Positions 1 to 7,443 of a stretch of 39,834 bases of DNA are shown piece after piece. Both the position numbers and the translations under genes were made by a program. Origin of the DNA: Candidatus Pacearchaeota archaeon. GTDB lineage: Archaea > Nanobdellota > Nanobdellia > Pacearchaeales > GW2011-AR1. Below the pieces are notes generated by a model. It did no database searches. It was not told where the DNA came from and saw only the letters and a list, made by a program, of their open reading frames with translations. The DNA lies in the NCBI GenBank assembly GCA_009694725.1, contig SICV01000007.1, forward strand, positions 1 to 39,834, in the 5' to 3' direction. The first letter of the stretch is position 1; every line of letters starts with the position of its first letter.

Positions 1-147
1 GACCATGGGGTCGAGGGTACCGAAGTGTGATGGTTTGGCGATGCCTAGCTTTTGCCAGATGAGACTGGAGACTTGGAAGCTGGTCGGGCCGGATGGCTTG
101 TCTATGTTAATGATGCTGAAGTTGAGGAGTTCTTTGAGGGGAATCAT
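1..147 (-). CDS. tRNA/rRNA pseudouridine synthase TruB/Cbf5 family, N-terminal fragment (runs off window)
   Basis: Minus-strand translation from ATG at 147: MIPLKELLNFSIINIDKPSGPTSFQVSSLIWQKLGIAKPSHFGTLDPMV; NIDKPSGPTS and GTLDP motifs of the TruB family. Confidence 0.85.
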   Translation of the reverse strand, partial: MIPLKELLNFSIINIDKPSGPTSFQVSSLIWQKLGIAKPSHFGTLDPMV

Positions 148-171
148 AGATGGAAGATTAGATAGCTCCTT

Positions 172-429
172 TTAAGCATTGTTTCTTGATGATTGATGTA
201 ATCCTCTTTCACGAATATAGGCTCCAATGAGTGGTGGGGAGGCAAGATAATGTAACCCTATACTTCCAAATACTTTTGTATGTAATAATCCGAGAGATAC
301 GATACGTTCACAATCTACTCGCGTTACTTCTGGAAACGCGGATGCGGGAGCAGAACCTAAGTGTTGTCTCATAATGGTGTCAATAACCGAATACTCTCCT
401 TCAGACACCTCTTGCTCTAAGAAACGCAC
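172..429 (-). CDS. hypothetical protein, 85 aa (GTG start abutting the eL31 stop)
   Basis: ORF immediately downstream of eL31 and upstream of TruB/Cbf5; no family recognised. Confidence 0.5.
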   Translation of the reverse strand: MRFLEQEVSEGEYSVIDTIMRQHLGSAPASAFPEVTRVDCERIVSLGLLHTKVFGSIGLHYLASPPLIGAYIRERGLHQSSRNNA

Positions 430-954
430 TTACTTCTTCAACGCCATGCGTTGAGGGTGTTGGGCTTTGTCTACTTTTGTTGCTTTTTGTTGTGACTTGT
501 TATCCTGTTTAATGGTTGCTTGTTTTGCTTGAGCAGTTGCTTGTTCTTTTTCCTGTTCATCTTTCTTTTGCTCAGGTGTTTGTTCAGTCTTTGGGACTTC
601 CTTTGTTTCAGATTTTTGGGATGCTGCTTTGTGCACTTTTGCATGACGTGCTTTGGCAAACGTGATATGCTGAGGTTCCTTCACGAAGGATACTTTGACA
701 ATGTCCCCCTCTTTGGTTGCTTTGACTGTAATTTTTGCAGGAGGATTTGCTCGGCCACGGAACCAGAGTTCATTGTTAAAGTAGATATCTAGCTTTACCT
801 TATCTACATCTCGGTCTGCAACTTTCATGTGTTTTGCGACATATTTCTTAATGGTCTTCACTGCCTTTGCAGTTCGATTGTACTGTTGTACGTTCATCCA
901 AAATCGACGTAAGGGGATTGTATATTCTCGTGTTGTAGGGGATGTTTCAGCCAT
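430..954 (-). CDS. rpl31e: ribosomal protein eL31 with long K/Q/E-rich C-terminal tail
   Basis: EYTIPLRRFWMNVQQYNRTAKAVKTIKKYVAKHMKV...VKLDIYFNNELWFRG is eL31-like; about 80 aa low-complexity tail. Confidence 0.9.
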   Translation of the reverse strand: MAETSPTTREYTIPLRRFWMNVQQYNRTAKAVKTIKKYVAKHMKVADRDVDKVKLDIYFNNELWFRGRANPPAKITVKATKEGDIVKVSFVKEPQHITFAKARHAKVHKAASQKSETKEVPKTEQTPEQKKDEQEKEQATAQAKQATIKQDNKSQQKATKVDKAQHPQRMALKK

Positions 955-955
955 G

Positions 956-1159
956 TTATCCTAAGTGCGACTTTGGGGTACGACGAGGCGTTACCTTCAA
1001 TTTAGTTCTGCGCCAGTGTCGGCGATGTACCGTTAATTCTGAGGGATGTTTTCTCTTCCCTTTTCCAAATGCACGAATCACTGCCCAAAACGGGGCCCAT
1101 TTGGTATGGCGTGTGTGTACGGCTAATTGTACTTTCTTGTGATATTTTGCGCGTGTCAT
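956..1159 (-). CDS. rpl39e: ribosomal protein eL39
   Basis: HTKWAPFWAVIRAFGK...HPSELTVHRRHWRRTKLKV matches the eL39 core (RRHWRRTKL); adjacent to eL31. Confidence 0.85.
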   Translation of the reverse strand: MTRAKYHKKVQLAVHTRHTKWAPFWAVIRAFGKGKRKHPSELTVHRRHWRRTKLKVTPRRTPKSHLG

Positions 1160-1160
1160 G

Positions 1161-1379
1161 TTACTTTAACCCTCTTGGAAGCAAGCTATATCTATCCATC
1201 GCTTCTTCAAAAGCACCTCTTCCCACAGGTGGTCCCCCAGTATATACTAACCGATACTCTCTTGATTCAACGCCCGGTCTTGGACTTTCTTCTGCTTGTT
1301 GTATAGCTCGTTCAGCGAGTGTATGTGCTGCGTCAGCTAATTCAAGTCTTCCGGGGGCAGCAACACAGATTGTGATCAT
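1161..1379 (-). CDS. hypothetical protein, 72 aa, overlapping the eS19 stop
   Basis: ORF with ATGA-type overlap with eS19 in the eS19-eL39-eL31 string; no family recognised. Confidence 0.55.
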   Translation of the reverse strand: MITICVAAPGRLELADAAHTLAERAIQQAEESPRPGVESREYRLVYTGGPPVGRGAFEEAMDRYSLLPRGLK

Positions 1380-1789
1380 TAGTTCATCACTCCTGCAAGG
1401 AATTCTTTTCCTTGTTCAGTCAGTTGTCTCCCTGCTTTCTTGCCCTTTGCTTTTTCGGTAAATCCTGCTGCTTCGGTTTGTTGAAGAAGAAGACGAATGA
1501 TTTTTCCGCCTGCCTTTCTGAATGTTGCTGGTTTCATACCGCGATTCTTTTTACCGCCGTATCGACTACGGAGACGATTGACACCGATAATGCCATGAAT
1601 AGAGATTTGACGAAGAATAGACGCTGCGCGTTTGTGCCAGAAGTGTTCTTCAAAGGTAGGGCGTTCTTTATGGGGAGACGTTTTGACAAATGCTACCCAT
1701 TCAGGTTGCTGAAATGCAGGGACTTTGATAAGTGCTTCGGCTAATGCAGCATTATACTTACCTGGTTCATAGGAACGAATATCGGGCAT
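1379..1789 (-). CDS. rps19e: ribosomal protein eS19
   Basis: FVKTSPHKERPTFEEHFWHKRAASILRQISIHGIIGVNRLRSRYGGKKNRGMKPATFRKAGGKIIRLLLQQTEAAG matches eS19. Confidence 0.95.
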   Translation of the reverse strand: MPDIRSYEPGKYNAALAEALIKVPAFQQPEWVAFVKTSPHKERPTFEEHFWHKRAASILRQISIHGIIGVNRLRSRYGGKKNRGMKPATFRKAGGKIIRLLLQQTEAAGFTEKAKGKKAGRQLTEQGKEFLAGVMN

Positions 1790-1842
1790 GCGAGGGCTGG
1801 GAAAGGGCGGTTTATAAAGGTTATCCCCTAGAATGATACGAT

Positions 1843-2097
1843 TTATCGTCGGTGTTTTGTTGGTTCAGTGCGTTTTCGGAGGATAATGGTGAAGCCAATA
1901 ACTGTATACGTACAAGGGATCGGTAACTGATTGATAAGAGAATCAGCCATTGTTTTAATTGATTCACGATTTCTCCCCGAGGATTGGAGGGCAGCAATAC
2001 GAATGAATTTATGTGATTCAAGCATGCGAGTGAGAGTTTGCAAGACAGTCGTAGTAATACCGTTTTTTCCGATTTGAAATGTTGCGACTTTATTCAT
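1843..2097 (-). CDS. CRM/YhbY-type RNA-binding protein
   Basis: FQIGKNGITTTVLQTLTRMLESHKFIRIAAL...YTVIGFTIILRKR, YhbY-like architecture. Confidence 0.75.
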   Translation of the reverse strand: MNKVATFQIGKNGITTTVLQTLTRMLESHKFIRIAALQSSGRNRESIKTMADSLINQLPIPCTYTVIGFTIILRKRTEPTKHRR

Positions 2098-2671
2098 GAC
2101 TTACTTTACATCCTCCGGTTGGTAATGCTTGGAGGATTTCTTCCTTGTTAAATGATTGGTTGAGCTCTAATTCTAATTTAGGGAGCATATCTTCTTTCTG
2201 AATAGCCCCTGGTGTGAGAATAAGTTGTGTTTTTATAACTGAGGCTGGAGGAACTGCCCGAAGGATTCCTCGTTGTTTGGTGAGCGTGAGTTTGAGATTA
2301 ACGATTTGTTCTTGGACTGCTCCCTTGACTCCCCAGGTTCCTTGTTTCATTGCAGGCGATTTGTGTAGTTGTGTTGAAGAAAAGAGGTGGATATGTGCAC
2401 GTCGTTGACCTGCTTTCCAGGCGCGACTAAAACAACCGGTGAAAATAGCTGCCTCTTCGATATCCTGTGGTGTAAGACGGTCAATGGGAGCACAGAGTAT
2501 TGAAAAGGGGCTCCCGGGTGCAACGGTATGCATCATGAGGCGCGTTTCTGTGTCCGTTGTTGCTTCTTTGACTAATGTATCATTCTGAATAGCTGATTTG
2601 CCCCCAATAACGAGGACTCCTGACTGTGTTATGAACCAGCGATATCGTTTGTAGTTCTGTATGAATGACAT
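2090..2671 (-). CDS. standalone NFACT-R (DUF814) RNA-binding domain protein
   Basis: YRWFITQSGVLVIGGKSAIQNDTLVKE...MMHTVAPGSPFSIL is the NFACT-R core of RqcH/NEMF; no NFACT-N part present. Confidence 0.8.
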   Translation of the reverse strand: MSFIQNYKRYRWFITQSGVLVIGGKSAIQNDTLVKEATTDTETRLMMHTVAPGSPFSILCAPIDRLTPQDIEEAAIFTGCFSRAWKAGQRRAHIHLFSSTQLHKSPAMKQGTWGVKGAVQEQIVNLKLTLTKQRGILRAVPPASVIKTQLILTPGAIQKEDMLPKLELELNQSFNKEEILQALPTGGCKVSHE

Positions 2672-2709
2672 AGTATTTTCGCGTAGGGGCGGTATATAAG
2701 CTTAGGGGT

Positions 2710-3297
2710 TTAGAACAAGCCCGGCTTCACGACGTTGATAATGAAGGAGTTTCTGCCCAATGGCTGACCAGTGGTGGTGTCTTTGATATCTACTAACACC
2801 TTTTGAGAACATTCAATGGTGCCATCTGGAACTTGTAATTGAATTTTAAAGAAGGCGTTTGCAGCATCGAATTCATCGAATTCAAGGTCTTTTCCAAATT
2901 GAGGGGTAAAGAGTGCTTCAGTCTTTGTTTTACCTAATTTTACAAGGCAGTATTTTGTCGAAGAATCGTCAAGTGTAAGTTGTAACTTTAATCGCCCGGC
3001 TGTTGCGGATGCGCCATCAGGTGTTCGTGCACCGATGACAATGCCAAAGGGTTTATCATTTGCTTTTACTGAGGCAGTTTTATCTTTTCCCAATAAGATA
3101 ACCACGTCTTGCTGATCATCTGAGAATAGTTGAGCAATTTCACTTTTTACTTTTTGGTCAATTTGATCGACTGAATCAGTAGCTGTGCCGAAAATACCTC
3201 GCACTAATCCCAAACCAAGAATAAGCATCGTCATACCCAAGACCAAGACAACCACTGTTGTAATAGACATCTCAATTGCACCTCGTTGTTGCATCAT
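2710..3297 (-). CDS. class III signal-peptide (archaellin/pilin-like N-terminus) surface protein
   Basis: MMQQRGAIEMSITTVVVLVLGMTMLILGLGLV: short basic leader, RG-A cleavage-like site, E, hydrophobic helix. Confidence 0.65.
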   Translation of the reverse strand: MMQQRGAIEMSITTVVVLVLGMTMLILGLGLVRGIFGTATDSVDQIDQKVKSEIAQLFSDDQQDVVILLGKDKTASVKANDKPFGIVIGARTPDGASATAGRLKLQLTLDDSSTKYCLVKLGKTKTEALFTPQFGKDLEFDEFDAANAFFKIQLQVPDGTIECSQKVLVDIKDTTTGQPLGRNSFIINVVKPGLF

Positions 3298-3441
3298 TTG
3301 TATTCGTATTTCCGTTTTATAAAGGTTGTTGAGGCGACGGGTGGGGCAGTTTTTCTGCCCCCCTACACTCTAATCACCTAGCCAAACACACAACAAAACA
3401 AAAAAGAAGGGGTGATGTGTTTATTCAATCAAAAAAAGAGG

Positions 3442-3525
3442 TTATCTCTTTTTCTTTTTTGAAGTTTTAGAAGAGCGCTTCGCTTTTGTTGGGCGAGACG
3501 TGCTCTTTCTTGACGTCTTTTTCAT
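3442..3525 (-). CDS. 27-aa highly basic mini-protein MKKTSRKSTSRPTKAKRSSKTSKKKKR
   Basis: Read by eye; absent from ORF track. TATA-like gtatataag (3548-3556, + strand) lies about 27 nt upstream of the ATG, consistent with a leaderless transcript. Confidence 0.55.
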   Translation of the reverse strand: MKKTSRKSTSRPTKAKRSSKTSKKKKR

Positions 3526-3603
3526 TATGATAATACACTTTGTTTGTATATAAGTGTATGTCTTTTTTTTCACAATTTTTTATTTTTATTCTTTGGGTAT
3601 TTA

Positions 3604-3623
3604 TTTTTGTCGACGAGGAATTA
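3604..3623. repeat. 20-nt dispersed repeat copy 1 (tttttgtcgacgaggaatta)
   Basis: Exact 20-nt match, same orientation, with 12019-12038. Confidence 0.85.
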
Positions 3624-3829
3624 TTTTAGGAAACTAGGGAAATAAAAGTAATCTTTATTTTATTTAAAATTGAAAGATAAAAATTTTATAAACTTATTTT
3701 TATTTATTTATTTCTAGGTACTATTTTGTCTGATATTCTCTTTTTATTTGATTAAAGTGAAGAAATTTATTTTTTGTAATTAGGTTATTTTTAGTTAGGA
3801 GGTCTTTTTTCTAAGCTATTTTTGATAAA

Positions 3830-3900
3830 TGGCCTCGCGGAGAATCGAACTCCGTTAGCACGAGCTTCAGTCGTGTACATTCCCATTATGCTACGAGGCC
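3830..3900 (-). tRNA. tRNA-Phe (GAA)
   Basis: GGCCTCG TA GCAT..ATGT A CACGA CTGAAGC TCGTG CTAA CGGAG TTCGATT CTCCG CGAGGCC; anticodon GAA; all four stems pair. Confidence 0.95.
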
Positions 3901-3949
3901 TTAACTGTTCGTATTATTAAGGGGTTTTAAAGATGGCGGTTTATGAAAC

Positions 3950-4135
3950 TTAGTTCTTCTGAATGAGACTCCAAATTGCATAGACTATGGATCCAGTAAT
4001 AAGCCCAGATAAAGTAATAAGGATAATCTCCGAAATTGTAGGACTTACAGAATGAGAAAGAGAGGAGATAACTACTGCAATATATCCAATTATAATCGTG
4101 AGCATTATCTTTAAAATTGTTGGTTTGAAATTCAT
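3950..4135 (-). CDS. small predicted membrane protein (61 aa, two hydrophobic segments)
   Basis: Two hydrophobic stretches; TATA-like TTTTATAAAG about 25 nt upstream of ATG. Confidence 0.6.
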   Translation of the reverse strand: MNFKPTILKIMLTIIIGYIAVVISSLSHSVSPTISEIILITLSGLITGSIVYAIWSLIQKN

Positions 4136-4199
4136 GAAGAAAGTTACCGGGGGAACTTTATAAAATGTGAGTCGCGAAGGAAGACTGATTCATCTTCCC

Positions 4200-4590
4200 C
4201 CGCGTATCCTTGCGGATAGGGGTTAGGCCAGATTCTGTCGAAGGTCGTCCTTTCGAACAAACCCTTCGTGCTACCATCTGTCTCTGCGTGCGGCTAGGGC
4301 ACTTGCACCAATACAGGTAATCGTTTCATCCTATCTCTCTCGTCGTTGCTCCGTGCATACTTCATTGCTCGGAGAGAGCGGTGGCGTTTCTGTGCTAGAG
4401 CTTGACCTCGCGGCCATCCGTCTTTCAACGGAGTACTGTGTTTCCTCGATTGCTCAAGGGGTGTCCGGACCTTCCTCAGGAAGAGAATTCATTACTCCTC
4501 ACAGAACTTTGTTCCGTGGGAACTTCAACACTTACGTGATTGAAGTAATTCTTGCCAATCGAATGGCACTCCCCGTCGGTAGCTCCCCGA
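4200..4590 (-). ncRNA. rnpB: RNase P RNA (boundaries approximate)
   Basis: CR-I-like TGAGGAAGGTCCGGAC (about 4466-4483) and CR-V-like CGACAGAATCTGGCCTAAC (about 4220-4240); 5' GGGGAGTGCC (4565-4574) can pair with GGCCTAACCCC at the 3' end as P1/P2. Confidence 0.85.
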
Positions 4591-4629
4591 CTCACAAGAT
4601 ACAAGATTTGAGATGGTTTTTAAGGGTAT

Positions 4630-5055
4630 CTATTCGCGGTCGGCTCTTCGTTTTACTTGATCCCTTTGCGTATATGTTTCCAAGAGTTCGGAAAAATGGC
4701 GATACGTTCTACTCCATTCATTAACTGCTTCCTCGCCTGCTCGCTGTTCAAAATGAGTATGATTTGTGAGTATTTCTCGATTAAAAGTACTGTATCGATT
4801 ATTAGCTGCAATACGATAGTGAGGATCATTAAAACGATTATCTGCTTCGCCTGAAAATGCTGCAAGCGCTTCAATCCCATAGGGATTATCCTCAAGAAGA
4901 TTTTCGAGTTCTGCACAATCCCCTGCGAGAGATGTGCTCTGTGTCTCGAGTAACTTTCTTGTGTATTCTCGTGCTTCTCGTTCCATTTGAACGTTATGTT
5001 CCCGATACCATTTCAAAGGATTTCTTACTATACAAAGTATCTTTTTTATATTCAT
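4630..5055 (-). CDS. hypothetical protein, 141 aa
   Basis: ORF upstream of RNase P RNA; charged helical protein, no family recognised. Confidence 0.55.
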   Translation of the reverse strand: MNIKKILCIVRNPLKWYREHNVQMEREAREYTRKLLETQSTSLAGDCAELENLLEDNPYGIEALAAFSGEADNRFNDPHYRIAANNRYSTFNREILTNHTHFEQRAGEEAVNEWSRTYRHFSELLETYTQRDQVKRRADRE

Positions 5056-5056
5056 T

Positions 5057-5335
5057 TTATTTTCCCAAGATTGAGGCCACTAATTCTTTCATTGATTCTT
5101 TTTTCTGTACTGGTTGCACAAGTTCTGCTGCATGGACTTTCTGTGTGATATGAGTAAGGAGACAGGAGGAAGAGCAAAATTGTTTCATGCTCGTTGCGTG
5201 TTTCTTGGTTTCTGAGAGCGTGAATGAGCAATCCTCCAATTGGCACCAGCCTTGATTGAACGGAAACTCGTCAATCTGCGTCGGATTACTTGTTACGTTA
5301 CACTGATCACAGGCGTAGACTTGATGGGCGACCAT
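5057..5335 (-). CDS. small Cys-rich, putative zinc-binding protein (92 aa)
   Basis: YACDQCN plus GWCQLEDC and FCSSSC; TATA-like CCTTATAAC about 26 nt upstream of ATG. Confidence 0.65.
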   Translation of the reverse strand: MVAHQVYACDQCNVTSNPTQIDEFPFNQGWCQLEDCSFTLSETKKHATSMKQFCSSSCLLTHITQKVHAAELVQPVQKKESMKELVASILGK

Positions 5336-5381
5336 GCCTCATGTGATTTAAAGTGTGTTATAAGGATTATGGTGGGAGAAT

Positions 5382-5678
5382 CTATCGTTTCAATTCCCAG
5401 TCTATCGTACACGTTTCATAAAGAGGTTTGTTAGTATGTATGTCATATCTGACTTCGACCCCTCGATAACCAGTATTCTTGGTGATTTGATAGCGTAGAG
5501 TTACTTTTCCTTCGTTTTGTTTGAATGATCCAAATGCAAGTGTTTGTTAATGTGGTAATCCTTCACGCGGGAATTCATGCCTAAGTAGGCGATGTGCTTT
5601 GTTGAGGACGATATCTGCGATGAGCCGTTGACATACGATTTCGTCTTCTTCATTCCTGAAAGTTAAAGGTTCTAACAT
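5382..5678 (-). pseudogene. small gene interrupted by one in-frame TAA (43 aa + 54 aa in the same frame)
   Basis: MLEPLTFRNEEDEIVCQRLIADIVLNKAHRLLRHEFPREGLPH*QTLAFGSFKQNEGKVTLRYQITKNTGYRGVEVRYDIHTNKPLYETCTIDWELKR*; TATA-like CTTTAAAAAC about 27 nt upstream of ATG. Confidence 0.6.
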
Positions 5679-5750
5679 GCAGGAGAAGGTTTATTGAGAG
5701 TTTTTAAAGAAAGAGGAAGGCACCTACTGATTAGAAATCAGATCATGCAA

Positions 5751-5772
5751 GAAGCACGGAGGAAGGCAAGAA
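5751..5772. repeat. pre-23S processing stem, 3' arm (22 nt)
   Basis: gaagcacggaggaaggcaagaa is the exact reverse complement of 9391-9412, flanking the 23S gene. Confidence 0.9.
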
Positions 5773-5776
5773 AAGC

Positions 5777-5791
5777 GGTTACATCTGAACA
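5777..5791. repeat. pre-23S inner processing stem, 3' arm
   Basis: ggttacatctgaaca is reverse-complementary to 9340-9354 with one mismatch. Confidence 0.8.
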
Positions 5792-6078
5792 TTACTTATT
5801 TTTGTGGCTATTAGTGGTCGCGCGCTCACTCCTCGAAATTCTTGGAATTTACACGCCGACTCTATCAACGTCATCTTCTTTGACGGCCTATGTTGTCTCG
5901 TCTTACGGATGGCTTCGTTCTTAGATGCTTTCAGAACTTATCCACACAATGCGTAGCTGCTGGGCCTACTTCATAATAACCCATACACCAGAGGCATCCG
6001 ACTACCGTTCCTCTCGTACTAGATAGTCGTTCCATTCAGACAACTGCGCGCCTAATAGATATCATACAAACTGTCTCG

Positions 6079-6438
6079 CGTATATTAGTCAACGATTATG
6101 TTTTTTCGTTGTATGGACTATACCTTCATCTTCACACTTCTTAGATAGTTATGTGAAGAGATCAGCGTCTTACCTGTTTATTCCAGGTCTAGATTTTCAT
6201 TGGAACTGACGGTTCCTCATCTAAGTCTCTACGGGGTCAATTACGACTTCCCTCGGGGTTGCCATCTTATCTTTTGGATACAAAGGGTCCACCGATACAG
6301 ACATGCATCAACATGTCTGTCCTCCCACTCTTGCGAATGAGAGGTATGAGCTGATTATATTTTTCATGCAATCACTTGCATGCAACGCCGCTGTTTTTGA
6401 TAGTTGCGATTCGATACGGGTTTTCGTTGCTTTCTTTA
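6079..6438 (-). other. group I intron in 23S rRNA at E. coli site 2593 (IA-like; 3' end +/-2 nt)
   Basis: 5' exon AACGT pairs with IGS GCGUU (U-G wobble at splice site); P3 AUCAGC/GCUGAU; P7 GAGACUUAG / GGUAUAGUCC; P7.1 GGAAC/GUUCC; P7.2 ACCUG/CAGGU; P8 UCUUCACA/UGUGAAGA; exon context GGGTTAAGAACGT ... CGCGAGACAG. Confidence 0.88.
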
Positions 6439-7061
6439 ACGTTCTTAACCCAGCTAACGATCCCTTTTAATGCGTGAACTCCGACACCCTTGGTTGCTTA
6501 TGCACAACCAGGATAGGAAGAGCCGACAGCGATGTACCAAACCGCGCCGTCAATATGAACTATCGGGCGCGACAAGCCTGTTATCCTTGAGGTACCTTTT
6601 CTGTCACACACAGGTCCTAGTAAAAAACCATGTGGGGTCGCTAAGCCCGACTTTCGTCTCTGCACCCCGTGCTGTGGGGAGTACAGTCAGGTAAGCTTTT
6701 GCCTTCGCACTCAACGCTAGATTTCCAACCTAGCTGAGCTTACCATATAGGCCCTGCCGATATCTTTTCGGCAGGGTGCCGCCCCAGCCAAACTGCCCGC
6801 CTGATGGTGTCCCCTCCCGGGTGAGCAACGGTATTCGATATGGGTAGTGTTACATTGGTGCCGAAGCTCCTACCTACGCTATGCATATCAAGTACAGTTA
6901 CAACAACAAGTTGCAGTAAAGGTCTACAAGGTCTCCGCTTCCCATTAGGCGTCACCGGCATTTTCACCGGTCAGTGAGTTCAGAAGGTTCTGGTTGGGGA
7001 CAGTGAACACCACGTTAAACCATTCATGCACGTCACCATTCAGATGACAAGGCATTACGCT

Positions 7062-7443
7062 CAACATTGTTACTGTCATTAGTATTTTACCAATGATGGA
7101 ATATCATTTCTGATATTCTCTCCATATCACTATGAAGTTCGGAACATATCTTATTACAAATATATTTTGTAATTCGAGCGTATGTTCTCTGAGGATTGTT
7201 CTTACAAAAAATAAGAACTCTTTCCTGCTGATTATCTCTCCATTTCGATTTTTAGATTTTTATTCTCTCACGAAAATAAAATACTACGAAACTTCCTCAA
7301 GACGTTCCAGCATATAGCTCAATTTATTCAATTTGTTTAACTCGCATATTTTAATTCTGCTCTACTGAATATCATTTTTCTCTACGAAGCCTTGATCGTC
7401 TTTCATTTCTGAAATCCGTAAGGCAGTTTGAATGTTTCATTCA
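7062..7443 (-). other. group I intron in 23S rRNA at E. coli site 1931, 382 nt, ORF-less
   Basis: Exon junction CTCTTAAGGT|AGCGTAATGCC; 5' exon UAAGGU pairs with IGS GCCUUA (U-G at splice site); P3 CGAG/CUCG; P6 GUUCUUA/UAAGAAC; P7 AGAGAACAUACG / AAGAUAUGUUCC; P8 AUUACAAA/UUUGUAAU; terminal G. Confidence 0.92.

Noticed and set aside
4353-4724. 123-aa plus-strand ORF
   Set aside because: Antisense to RNase P RNA and part of the 141-aa gene; no protein-like support.
5720-5745. tRNA-anticodon-like hairpin CTGATTTCTAATCAG after 23S
   Set aside because: No acceptor, D or T arm around it; a simple hairpin in the 23S trailer.
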